This document shows positions 10,801 to 20,000 of a stretch of 24,100 nt of DNA, piece by piece; position 1 is the first letter of the stretch; each line of letters starts with the position of its first letter. A program made the position numbers and the translations under genes. The stretch is from Lenisia limosa (taxonomy: Eukaryota > Breviatea): NCBI GenBank assembly GCA_001655205.1, contig LPNZ01003357.1, positions 1-24,100 on the forward strand, written 5' to 3'. Below the pieces are notes generated by a model. It had not been told where the DNA came from. It was given only the letters and a program-made list of their open reading frames with translations, and ran no database searches.

Positions 10801-13800
10801 ATGATTGTGGCGCGGAAGGCGCTGGAGCAAGCAGAGAAAGCAGCAGCCCTCAAGATTCTCGAGAAGGCCAACATCATCGGCGCTTGTGACATTGCCAAGG
10901 TGGTGTTCGAGGCTGATGGCGAAGTTTGGGGGCGGGGTTTTTTTTTTTGGATGTTTTTGGGTATCCGTCCTCCCCTCGCCTCCATATATTTAACCTGTTA
11001 GAACCATCGGATTGTTGCCCTCCCCAACGTTGAAGGGCCTATTAGTGACTACGAGACTAAGACGGAGTCCCTTTACACCGAATACCACGACTACATGCTG
11101 ACTCAGATGCAGGTTCGAGGGGACAATGCCTTGTCTAACAAAGAAGCTTGATTGTCTTTTAACTAATATTAGGGGTTACTTTGCAACCCCTTGTTCTTGT
11201 TCCCAACACAACCACATATTTAGCTATATGGTTATTGGATTTTAGGGCTTCTTTGAGCCGAAGTCCAAGAAAACTTCCCTTCACCCCATAGCTCAAGAAC
11301 GAGGAAACGTCAGCCTTCGAGAAGTGTCTCAGCGAGGCTCGTGCGGCAAACGACGAGTGGGCTATGAAGAAGATCAAGGAGCTCACTCGGGCCAAGAAGG
11401 AGGCAACTGTTCTCATAGAAGAGGATGAGACCGTAGGGGAGGCTATATACGTGTACGTGTTTCTTAGCGAATGTTTTGTTTTTATAATGCTCATTTGGTG
11501 TGATGGTGGAAATGGCTTTTGTCAAAAAGTCTCTATTTTTCTTTCCCATCAATTCTATTTTGGGCTTCATTTCGGTTCGAAAAAGACCGGTAAAATATCG
11601 ATAGTTTTCTTGGATGATTTATCGAGAAATTTTGTGTTTTTTCGAACCGAAGTGAAGCCCTAGTTCTATTACTCTCAAGTAACTAATATATGCATTTACA
11701 GAACAGCAGCACTGACCACCCACCCCCATCCCCAGGTTGACATAGACGAGACAGTCATGGCCCTCCGTGGGCAATGTACGAGCATGGTTGATGAGCTGCT
11801 CGAGGCCGAAACCGTTCTGGTCGACCAGTTCGAAGTGAATGGGGTCAGAAGTCGAGCTTGTCTAAAAATGAGAGAAATGTTTGAATCTACGCATATTTCA
11901 TATCAAATACCACTTTATCCCGCTTTGTTTTATAGAGTACCACTCTAGGCTTGTACTGATGCAGCATTATTACTGATACTAGTTCGGTTGGACCTGCTTA
12001 TGTAGTCATTGTTATCTTCCCTTTTCATGGTATTTAGGATGTCACACGCGAATATGAAAGAAACGTTACTGACATCACAACAGCCTCGTGGGGGAGGGGG
12101 GGGGGAGGGCGCTTAACTTTGTTTTATGAGTACTTAGTTTCAGTTTTTCCATGAGTGGGGTTTCCTAGATGTTGTATTATTTTTATTTATATAGTTCAAC
12201 CTAATAACCTTTCATATTAGAACTGTTTTAATAATACACCTAAATACAGTTTATCTTGACCCCAATAACCGTTCAGATTGGAGGCTATTTCCCAGCTCTT
12301 CACCAAAGTGCGAGATGTTGACACTGCCTTCCATGACACTGTTACCAGGTGGGCTACTTTGTTCGTCTTTATAAGTGTATATATATCAGTTTATCTGTTG
12401 CATCTTGATTCGATTTTTATATGGAGAGGTCTGAATAACACGAGATTTACCTGTTTAGTCTGGCGCTTCAGGCCTGGGAAAACTTCAACAACAATGACCT
12501 TGAAGTTGTGCCCGATGTTTTGCGCTCGGTGAGGAGGGGGTGGTAATCCGATTGGGTCATTTTGAGTACGGATTTTCCCTTGTGATGAGTAAGTTATTTC
12601 TTCAAGCGTTGTGTGCATGTGGTACTGTTAAGTTGCTCATTTTGAAGTGTTGTTTAACAGTTTAGCTCCTTCTCGACAAAGACTCCCTCATTAACGTTGT
12701 CAACGCTTCTCACGATAACCACATCACCCAGATCGACGCTCGAGTAAGAGGGGGGGTTCAAAAAAAAAAATTATATATTTTTTTTTATGGGAGGGGTGGG
12801 GGTGATTGCTGTATTGTTTTTTCTTGACGTGGAGGTGAGAAAATAACTCTTGAGAGAGAGAGGGTGGGGGGTGATTCTAAACTTTACCAATATTTGGGTT
12901 TGTTTTGATTGTTTATTTGTTTCCTGAATTTTCTTTCACCCCCCCCCCTGTAGGAAGATGACGTGACAACACGGGAGCAAGAGTGGCTGGAAAACACCAT
13001 ATCGCAAGTCAAAAATAATGAAATCAAAAGAAATAGAGGTATGTTGCTGGCATCTTTTCCATTGGCTTCTGCTGCTTGTTACTCTCGTTTGATAATCATC
13101 ATATAATATAATACATATAAAAAAATACCCAATTCTCCAAAACGCAAATAGTGGATTGATTACCAAGCAAACTTATGCCTCACTAAGATAATTGATGCAA
13201 AAACCCCTAGTATTAAAAAGATAGCAATGTACAATTGTTAATTTTTGAGTCTGAATAACATCAGGAAAATGCATCTCATATTTCAATGCAGTTTGCGGTG
13301 ACGACTCGGAGTCTGTTAAAGTCATAGCTACCAATGCAGATACGCATTGTTTGCCTTCTTGGCAGCAATTCACACATCCTTCTGTTTTAATATTGTCCAT
13401 GTCAGAGAGAGCAGTGTAGACCTGACTTCGCACAATTTAGACAGGCTGAAACGTGCTTGATTAGCTCCTTTCAGAATTCAACAAAGTCATTGGCTGTTCC
13501 CCCCTTGCTGTCGCCATTGATGTATATATAGGAATAGACCTTTTAGAAATTAAAGAGGAGAGTACACCAACTACCAGTTGGGATTGAAGCCCCCCCCCCC
13601 CNNNNNNNNNNNNNNNNNNNNNNNNNNNNNNNNNNNNNNNNNNNNNNNNNNNNNNNNNNNNNNNNNNNNNNNNNNNNNNNNNNNNNNNNNNNNNNNNNNN
13701 NNNNNNNNNNNNNNNNNCGCTGAAGTGTAAAAACAAAATAAATCGTAGATGAAATCACCTTGGCCAAGAGAGGTTGTTTTACCGACAGTCGCAGCAGATT

Positions 13801-14312
13801 CAGGTATGAAGATGGTAAATTCAATATTATCAACCCAGTACAACCGTTGGGCAAGCAAACAACGGGGAGGGGGGCATTTTTCTCCACAACGATTCCAAAT
13901 CCTGGTTCGGTTAACGAGCAACTTGTCGATACTGGCTAAAGGCCATCAACCCACCAAGAAAGAGGATAACGCGGTACTTTTTATACGTCAATATGCCTGA
14001 AAAATAGTTGACAGAAAATACCTAAAACTGAAATGAAAATATCTCCCCCCCCCTTTTTTTTTTCTTGTTACAATTATTTTATTTTCATCTCCACCCCCTT
14101 TCTAATCTCTTTATTTTTCTTTTTATAAAATTTGATTGTTNNNNNNNNNNNNNNNNNNNNNNNNNNNNNNNNNNNNNNNNNCCAACAGAGCTGCTTTTGG
14201 GCTTTTTATATTGATAAATTTACCCCCCCCCCCAGGCCGGGTACACGAAATTGCCCGTTTGGCCGACCACTTCCGGACCGGTTTTGAGGCTCTCGAACAG
14301 GAGGATTGGTAG
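7898..14312 (+). CDS. DRC3: Dynein regulatory complex subunit 3 (LRR + coiled coil)
   Basis: DRC3 (LRRC48, FAP134) is part of the nexin-dynein regulatory complex linking axonemal doublets and controlling inner-arm dyneins. Eighteen exons: 7898-7948, 7996-8082, 8204-8252, 8890-9006, 9293-9375, 9521-9604, 9795-9877, 10409-10500, 10772-10923, 11002-11112, 11292-11432, 11736-11834, 12038-12087, 12277-12348, 12459-12528, 12666-12743, 12954-13038, 14236-14312. All phases agree; the sum is 526 aa plus TAG, against 523 aa for human DRC3. The N-terminus MPSNSAYEPTEPTVIDD then ELIKDAIV is the family's E-P-x-V-I-D-D signature; exon 3 (DVLQLRF) leads into about five SDS22-type leucine-rich repeats (residues about 64-205, e.g. 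DLSFNQITKIEGL, SLANNQIAHL, ALAGNPL) with an LRR cap (YVMAHVKRIRYLDFRLVDDG). Residues 217-520 are mostly helical coiled coil with the conserved LLDKDSLINVVNASHDNHI near the end. Two Ns gaps (9039-9129, 9897-10016) lie in introns, two more in intron 17. Confidence 0.96.
8371..8544. repeat. 87-bp tandem duplication in DRC3 intron 3
   Basis: Two adjacent 87-bp units, 8371-8457 and 8458-8544, differ at only about three positions, so the duplication is recent. Each begins TCATTTGATACGTT and ends TTTCTATCATTTGA. It is non-coding on both strands. Confidence 0.95.
8573..8656. mobile_element. Family-2 inverted-repeat element, copy A (mariner-like MITE)
   Basis: Arms 8579-8598 (GACCGTGGTAAGTCTTGACC) and 8628-8647 pair at 19 of 20 positions around a 29-nt loop. 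The outer ends run TTTACATG...CTCTATAT, giving TA-type ends. It lies in DRC3 intron 3, about 95 bp from copy B. There is no coding capacity. Confidence 0.8.
8749..8840. mobile_element. Family-2 inverted-repeat element, copy B (mariner-like MITE)
   Basis: Arms 8756-8776 (CCTGGATAAGTCCTGACCGAT) and 8810-8830 pair at 18 of 21 positions around 33 nt. The left end is TACAGTACC and the right end CGGTCAATGTATA, giving TACAGT-type termini as in Tc1/mariner elements. It ends 49 bp before the acceptor of DRC3 exon 4. Confidence 0.8.
9039..9129. other. Assembly gap in DRC3 intron 4
   Basis: 91 Ns with no flanking homopolymer, between exons 8890-9006 and 9293-9375. The exons join as G|AT (Asp) into a continuous leucine-rich repeat, so nothing coding is missing. 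Confidence 0.95.
9637..9702. repeat. 33-bp tandem duplication in DRC3 intron 6
   Basis: Two 33-bp units (9637-9669, 9670-9702), each starting ATCATATAATATGGTGTCAA, differ at about one position. They lie 33 bp after the donor of exon 6 and have no apparent function. Confidence 0.9.
9887..10016. other. Poly-G tract and assembly gap in DRC3 intron 7
   Basis: The donor of exon 7 (AAAG|GTTGGAGG) runs straight into a G-run (about 9885-9896) and then Ns at 9897-10016. The same intron ends in an 11-C tract before its acceptor, so its two ends are complementary homopolymers. Confidence 0.9.
10344..10408 (+). repeat. 3' end of DRC3 intron 7, homologous to the end of intron 17
   Basis: From CCAACGGAGTTGATTTTGGG through ATAAATTT to the C11-AG acceptor, this stretch aligns with 14182-14235, with one 8-nt gap and a few substitutions. 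A looser copy lies upstream in the same intron at about 10223-10265 (CCAACTG, TTTCATAA, TTTTCCAATTTTGGAG). Confidence 0.75.
11553..11670. mobile_element. Family-1 inverted-repeat element, copy 2
   Basis: Element 11562-11660 starts GGGCTTCATTTCGGTTCGAA and ends with the complementary arm; the arms differ by one base. The core AAAATATCGATAGTTTTC and TTATCGAGAAATTTTG is as in copy 1. TTCTATT lies on both sides (11553-11559, 11664-11670), a possible target duplication. It is in DRC3 intron 11. Confidence 0.85.
13471..13935 (-). CDS. Gene D: exons of an opposite-strand gene inside DRC3 intron 17
   Basis: Two coding-like exons lie on the minus strand of DRC3 intron 17 (13039-14235). The upstream one, 13783-13935, is open for 51 codons with phase 0 at both ends (CTTTAG acceptor, GTAAAA donor) and contains TSCSLTEPGFGIVVEKNAPL and VVCLPNGCTG; a second open frame in the same DNA (starting IWNRCGEKCPPPRC) cannot be excluded. 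The last one, 13471-13539, encodes VYSYIYINGDSKGGTANDFV then EF and TGA; Y-I-Y-I-N-G-x-S-K-G recalls the end of a LamG/concanavalin-like domain, as in gene B. A gap (13602-13717) lies between them, so continuity is not proven. No start exon was found. It could be a nested gene, a gene fragment or in part a scaffolding error. Confidence 0.4.
13592..13717. other. Poly-C tract and assembly gap in DRC3 intron 17
   Basis: Eleven or more C (about 13590-13601) precede Ns at 13602-13717. Together with the next gap this leaves 13718-14140 as an isolated contig piece whose placement rests on scaffolding only. Confidence 0.95.
14141..14181. other. Assembly gap before the last DRC3 exon
   Basis: 41 Ns. 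The sequence resumes exactly at CCAACAGAG, the first base of the stretch shared with the end of intron 7. Confidence 0.95.
14182..14235 (+). repeat. 3' end of DRC3 intron 17, homologous to the end of intron 7
   Basis: CCAACAGAGCTGCTTTTGGG, then a T-run, ATAAATTT and a C11-AG acceptor, align with 10344-10408. The left boundary is set by the gap, so the shared unit may be longer. Confidence 0.75.
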
Positions 14313-14496
14313 TTGCGTTTATAGGTTTTCGTGTTATGTTTTATATATTATCTTGTACTATCACCAATGGCGAACCCAGCTTCTTCAAGGATTATTCTTT
14401 TCTGTTGTACATTGTGGGATTGTTAACATGGTTTTGGATTCGAGGTGCGGGGGGGGGGAGGTCGTTCTATTTGGGTACTTTGATCCAAGGAGAACC

Positions 14497-14607
14497 ACTT
14501 ATGATTAGGGCTTCACGGTCCGAAAAAGAGTCAAATATCGATATTTTTCGAGTATTTATCGAGAAATTCAGTCTATTATGGGACCGTAGGGAATCCCTAC
14601 TTATGAT
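14497..14607. mobile_element. Family-1 inverted-repeat element, copy 3, with 9-bp target duplication
   Basis: ACTTATGAT is present at 14497-14505 and again at 14599-14607, a perfect 9-bp duplication bracketing the element (14506-14598). The element starts TAGGGCTTCACGGTCCG and ends GGACCGTAGGGAATCCCT. The core CAAATATCGATATTTTTCG and TTATCGAGAAATTCAGTC is conserved, while the arms are shorter and altered on both sides. It lies between the stop codons of the convergent genes DRC3 and C. Confidence 0.88.
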
Positions 14608-14637
14608 AAATCCAATATTATTGATCCATAGCAAGGT

Positions 14638-16641
14638 CTATTCAGACACGACTTCAATGTCCCCAAGCAAAATGCCGTAAAAGATCTGATCATGGCTTCT
14701 CCTGATTACATTAACAAACAAAGATCGAACGTACAAAAATGTACAATATGAATATGACATCCCACGAACCTGATATAGTAACCAGTGTGTTTTGGGAAGG
14801 ATAATGTCTTCAGTGCTAATAGCTGGAATATAAGATTCGTCATTATAAGACCAAACTTAACTCGTCAACAAATATGAACTCTACCTTTCCCACCCCCCAC
14901 CGTCCAAACTCCATAAAAAGGGTACAGACGGCGGAAGAATCCGGATCGACATGGGAAAGCCAACTCAGCCACGTCAACCGGTCGAAGGGCGAAGATTTCA
15001 GGTGATTTCATTCCATCAGGCGTCTGGAGATGGTAATGAAAAAGTCAATGTAGTAGAAGGTATTCCCATAGCACATTATTATCTTGCTCTCAGAAAAAAA
15101 GTATAGAGTAGCGCTTTTAAAAAAACTTACCAATCTCTTTGATCATTAAATATTGTTACACCTGAAGATGTAATACTTATTCCCTACCTGAGAACTGGAT
15201 ACGACCGTGTCATTCATCAGAAGCGTTCGTGTTTCATCATTGGTGTCAGCCTGGGAGGTTAAGAAGGATAACCAAAAAGACGGGCTAAATATTGAAATAT
15301 CTCTTTTATATCTGAATTGAAGCTGAAATTATTGCACAATTCATAATATCACATCCTGGTGAACTGAAAGAGTAATAGGTGAAAAAGAGGCAGTGTGTAG
15401 GTTGTTCTGATTTTGGAATTATTTGTAGTGGAGAGTAGTGTTCACAATGCTGTGCTTCGAAGTTAATCTTTAAATTTAACAAAGAAAAACCCACAAACCG
15501 TCTCAATTGAAGCAATGTGTATTTCGGTTTGCCCTGTTTCCTGAAAGGTAAACAACTTTCCATGTTACCTAATCAAGTAAGGGTTTTAAACATAAAGTCT
15601 AGTCAAATCAACTTGTTCAGATTCCTAATTATCAAAGCTTTAGTATTCGCTTTATCTAAGTTCCAAATAAAATTGGAATACACAATAGCACCACAAACTA
15701 AGTGTAAAGAGTTTTGTTTTTGGATTGTTCGTGTGATAGATTGGGTCTTGAGCGAAAGCTAAAGAAATAAGGTGCAAACAAAAGTAATACTTTTTTATTA
15801 ATTTTAAATTCGCAAGGAATGATAGTGCCTGTGATTGTTGTCAAATATATTCTGCAAAATGTCATTTCAATTATAACTTATCCTTCTTATTCCCAAAAGC
15901 GAATCCATATATAAAAAAACAAATATCGATATTCATCAAGAAACTCAGTCTATTTTCGAATCGAAGTGAAACTTACGAGCAACCCAACACAAACGTCCCA
16001 TGTCCACTGGATATAGAATAGTCAGACTTTTGGGTGGGCTTAACTCAAGTTTATAAGGGTCCCTTACAATCAGATTTTTATGTGAAACATGTAAACAGGA
16101 TAAATCTTGACCGATTTGCTATGTAATTTATCAAGGAAAAGAGGTCAAAACTTACCATGGTCACTGTATATAGACGAAATCAATTGAATGCGACTGACCA
16201 AAGAGTGAATAAGCTCAAAAGGTGGGAAGATAAATTTGCACCCACGGTCTTTTTTGAGAGTTTTGCTCTCCAGAAGGCCCAAAGACCAAGAAACTTAGTC
16301 ACGATGAGTGCCAGTACCAGGGCGATGCACAGAGCACCGACACGCTTCATGGTGCACGAGACACATACCTGCGTGTGAGAGGGGCATGTTAACTGTTATT
16401 ATTACAAAGAGCATGAACAAACTAAACAATGTTATTTTTAGTGGAATGAAAAAAACCAACAAATAGTATCACAAAAAAGTTTGAACGCAAGTGGGGGAAG
16501 AGCAAATCAATTTGTCACAACATACACGATAAGTTTGTAAACCTGCTCAATTTAAGTTATGCAAACGATTATAGGTACTTTACACGTTTCCCCCATTAGG
16601 GTTCCACATACCTCTTCAGTGAAAAAGTTCACAGGAGTCAT
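14638..16641 (-). CDS. Gene C: small single-pass membrane protein, unrecognised
   Basis: Minus-strand exons: 16612-16641 (ATG), 16246-16368, 15499-15540, 15188-15250, 14901-15023, 14770-14822, 14638-14701 (TAG); about 165 aa with all phases agreeing. A further exon at 15699-15758 (20 codons, phase 0 at both ends) is possible. The protein begins MTPVNFFTEE, then a hydrophobic span (GALCIALVLALIVTKFLGLW) followed by positive residues (RAKLSKK), which fits a signal anchor or uncleaved signal peptide. The rest is a soluble tail with two conserved-looking blocks, KSPEIFALRPVDVAELAFPC and GFFRRLYPFYGVWT, and ends HDQIFYGILLGDIEVVSE. I do not recognise the family. The exon 16612-16655 is also open upstream of the chosen Met, so a longer N-terminus is possible. 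Its first intron carries family-2 copy C and family-1 copy 4. Confidence 0.7.
15921..15974. mobile_element. Family-1 element, copy 4 (left arm lost)
   Basis: AAATATCGATATTCATCAAG, AAACTCAGTC and a right arm TTTTCGAATCGAAGTGAAACTT match the core and right half of the family. No matching left arm is present, so it is truncated or decayed. It lies in a gene C intron. Confidence 0.75.
16092..16170. mobile_element. Family-2 inverted-repeat element, copy C
   Basis: GGATAAATCTTGACCGATTT on the left and GGTCAAAACTTACC (16143-16156) on the right form a hairpin; the 3' end ATGGTCACTGTATATA matches copies A and B, and GACCGATTTGCT is shared with copy B. It lies in a gene C intron. Confidence 0.75.
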
Positions 16642-17077
16642 GAGGCACTGGGTTCCTGGAGTATTCTACACTTATTATTTACAGGAACAGATTAAAAACA
16701 GCACTCCATATTTTACAACAGTACTTCCTCCCCCAAACCCCCTTTTGGATGACGATGCCTGTTGTGTGGTTTCTCTCTTCTGGGAATTTGGTACTTGATG
16801 AAATGAGCTGATATGAGGAAAGGGAGTGTCAACCAAAAACTGTTCAAGATGGTTGCAAAGTAGGATGACTTGAGATGCGGACGACTGATCTGCGAAATGG
16901 TGATATGATAATAGGATATGTGGATGATATGATGATATGTAGTGTGATGGATGATTGGATGGCTTTAATAGAACCCCTTTAACAATAGAGGCTCCCGGGG
17001 GATTAAAAGTTGAAAATTTTTCAAAAAATGTCTCTGTTTTTCGGGTCAAAAGTCGCTTATTGAGATATTTGTTTGTA
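16642..17077. promoter_or_regulatory. Intergenic region between head-to-head genes C and STUB1
   Basis: About 436 bp between the presumed Met codons of gene C and STUB1. It contains repeated ATGATATG-type repeats at 16900-16955 and a short A/T palindrome (TTGAAAATTTTTCAA) near 17010-17025. On the minus strand an open stretch from 16675 upward contains a Ser/Lys-rich piece that may be an upstream gene C exon, but I could not fix its junctions. Confidence 0.35.
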
Positions 17078-20000
17078 ATGATATTTGATACCAAGAAAAG
17101 AAAGGAACAGAAAGCGAATGAAGCCAAAGAAAAGGGTAATAAACTGTATGTGTGGCCGCCTCTCTTCTATCTACTCCCAAATTTATGTTATATAAAGTGT
17201 TTGTAGACCATTTGATGGAGCAAATGCCACTTTGTCCTATTTTTACTTGTGATCAGATTTCAATCCCACTCTTACCATGAGGCCGCGGAGAGCTACTCCA
17301 AATCCATTGTGAGCCATCTTTATGATGCTAATAGTGGGATCTAAAATGGTTTATTGACGTTTTGCTGTGGTTCTAGGGAGAGTTTCCTGAAATTTTCAAT
17401 ATTCGAATGTTTCGGTATCTCTATATCGGGTATTCATATTTGCTTGCTTCGAGTCGAAATAAAAAACTGAGATGACAAAAAAAGATTATTCTTTGTGTAC
17501 CATATCATGGAAGCTTTTTGGTTATTTTTCAAACGGGAGGATACAGTTTGACCTTGTTTGTTGAGTATGCTGCTGTGTTTGTGTTTGGTGCTATTATTGA
17601 ACATATTCTCAAATTGGCCCCCATAAATGTTAATTTTTGTCTTGAATAGTTGCAACAGTTGCCAAGAGTGCAATATTTTTGGGTGAATATTTATAACTAT
17701 TGCTATTCTTAAATGAAAGGTTCATTGAATTCATTATTATATGGAAATCAACTATACTGAACAAGGATATCCTGTTTCCAAAGCCACACCACTTATCCAT
17801 GTTAGAAGCTCTTTCCAAAAGCGGTCTTCTTCACCAACCGCGCACTGTGCTACGTCCGTTTAGAGGAGTGGAAAAATGTTAAGGAAGATGCTACTGAGGC
17901 TCTCAAGCTTGATAAAGATGTATGTTGGCGAAAAACTGTAATGATATATTGCTTCAAAACCTAGGTTCTCGGTATTGAATAAAGGGGGTGGAGGTCGAAC
18001 AAGAGTAATATTTTAGTTCATTGGTGTATTATTATATCACCGTTTAGCCTTGGTGGCAAGTTTTTTTTTACTTCTTGGTTGGCATCCTGAGTTATATATT
18101 TCTAAAATAGTTTCAATCCTTTAGGGTTCATTTGATTGTAATTGATTTTCATCTTGTGTTAGTCAGGATTCTGATCTTTTCAGAACATGAAGGCGCATTA
18201 CTATTTGGGTTTAGCGCTACAGAACCTTGATCAGTGTGCGGTTATGTTATACTATAATATACTATAATATACATTGTCAATAAAAACAAATCATATTGGA
18301 ACCATATTTTGTGATGAGGAAACATTGTAGGTTGTATCTAGCCAAAGTATTATATAATTCACCCAATCATTTACCGCATTACTGATCTCCATTTTAGATT
18401 GGACGAGTCAGCTAAAGAGTTTGAAATTGCAGCCCGCACGGCACGGGATAAATCTTCCTCAAGTTTGGCATTCCAAATCATTCGCCGGCTTCGTGAAACC
18501 AACAAATTGGTGGGGGGGGGGGNNNNNNNNNNNNNNNNNNNNNNNNNNNNNNNNNNNNNNNNNNNNNNNNNNNNNNNNNNNNNNNNNNNNNNNNNNNNNN
18601 NNNNNNNNNNNNCAAATCAGTTTGAGACCCTCATGACTATTTATATGATATAGATACTGGGAGCCCTTCACTTACGGCTTCACTACCGAAAAGACTTGAA
18701 TATCAAATTTTTTCTTTATTTTAAACCGAAGTGAAACCGCAATTGTATTTCCTGCGGTATCTTGCACACTTTTTACATGTAATATGTTGCATGTATCAAT
18801 TGTAAACCGTCTTTTTTGAAACATAAAATGCAGCTCTAAATTAGGAGTATTATAAGTGTAGTAATTATGTGCTTCTCACTTTCAAGCATATTGTTTTAAC
18901 GATGGAGGCTAATACTCTAGATTTGGGAGCGAACATCGCAAAAGAAAGACCAAGACGAAATTGACGCATTGTGTCACTTCCAAACCCTCTTGAACAATGA
19001 CAATAAAAAGTAAGGGGTGCCTGCATTTCTCTTGAAGTTCAATTTTGTTTCGAAATCAAGTGCACAAAGTCCTCCTATTTTCGAAGAACGGAAGTTCAAG
19101 ATCAAAATGGTGTTTGGTTATTTGTATTTTATCCCCCCTATACAACATGTACTATATTGAACAGATTTTTATCTGTTTTCTTTTCCCTAGTATTGTTAGT
19201 CAAATATTCACCAATTCTTATTCTTTTATTTTTTAATATTGTAATTTGAAATCCTTTTTTCTATTTAATCCGCAGTAAAATTCAATCGTTAGAAGATACC
19301 GGTGGTTCGCCTCACCAAATTGAAGAGCTCAAGAGACGAAATGTGAGTAAGTCTCAATTTCAGTCTTTGTTATGGGTACTGGTTACTGGAGCAAATTATT
19401 TAGTGTGTTTGTACTATTCGCTCAAATATTTGGGATTGTTTTATGAGCTACATATCATATAGTTTATTTTTTGCAGATTTTATAGATAGGCTCTAACATT
19501 CTCCACCACATCATAATGCATTTAGAAAAAGTATGAAGATAGTCTCTTGAAAGCCTTCAACTCAATGCGAGTATCGCAGGAGAAGGAAGCGCCGAGTGAA
19601 TACCTTTGTCCGATCACTTTTGAGCTTCTCATAGGTATTTTGCACCATTAAAAGAGAGAGTACTACAGGTATCAGTGTATTTTCTCCCTCTAATTTTTCT
19701 TATACTGATGTCACCTTTTCCAGATCCGGTTGTGACCCCATCGGGTGTTACATATGAAAGAACGTCAATACTGGAGCACATAAGGGTGGGTGGGTCCTAT
19801 GTGTAGTCATATGAAATTGGCAATAGTGACGCATTGTATATGAATGACACATTCCTCTTTGATAGTAGTGGGCCTTATGTTTTGCCTTGTTGTTTTTCTG
19901 TTTTATTATTGTAGAAAAACGGACCTTTTGATCCTGTCACACGAGAACCTGTTCACGAGGTAATGTGGGCCTTTTTAGTGTGGTTTTCCTTTCTCAGTAC

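Noticed and set aside
13173-13433. 86-codon minus-strand open frame with a Cys cluster, downstream of the gene D stop
   Set aside because: No donor or acceptor ties it to gene D, codon content is AT-rich and ambiguous, and it lies after a stop. Kept only as a remote possibility.
16955-17077. Upstream extension of the STUB1 frame
   Set aside because: No ATG in frame before 17078, and the stretch contains an AT palindrome and no TPR-like sequence.
16675-17127. 150-codon minus-strand open frame in the gene C/STUB1 interval
   Set aside because: It overlaps STUB1 exon 1 antisense and repeat-rich spacer. A small part may be a gene C exon, but the phases could not be fixed.
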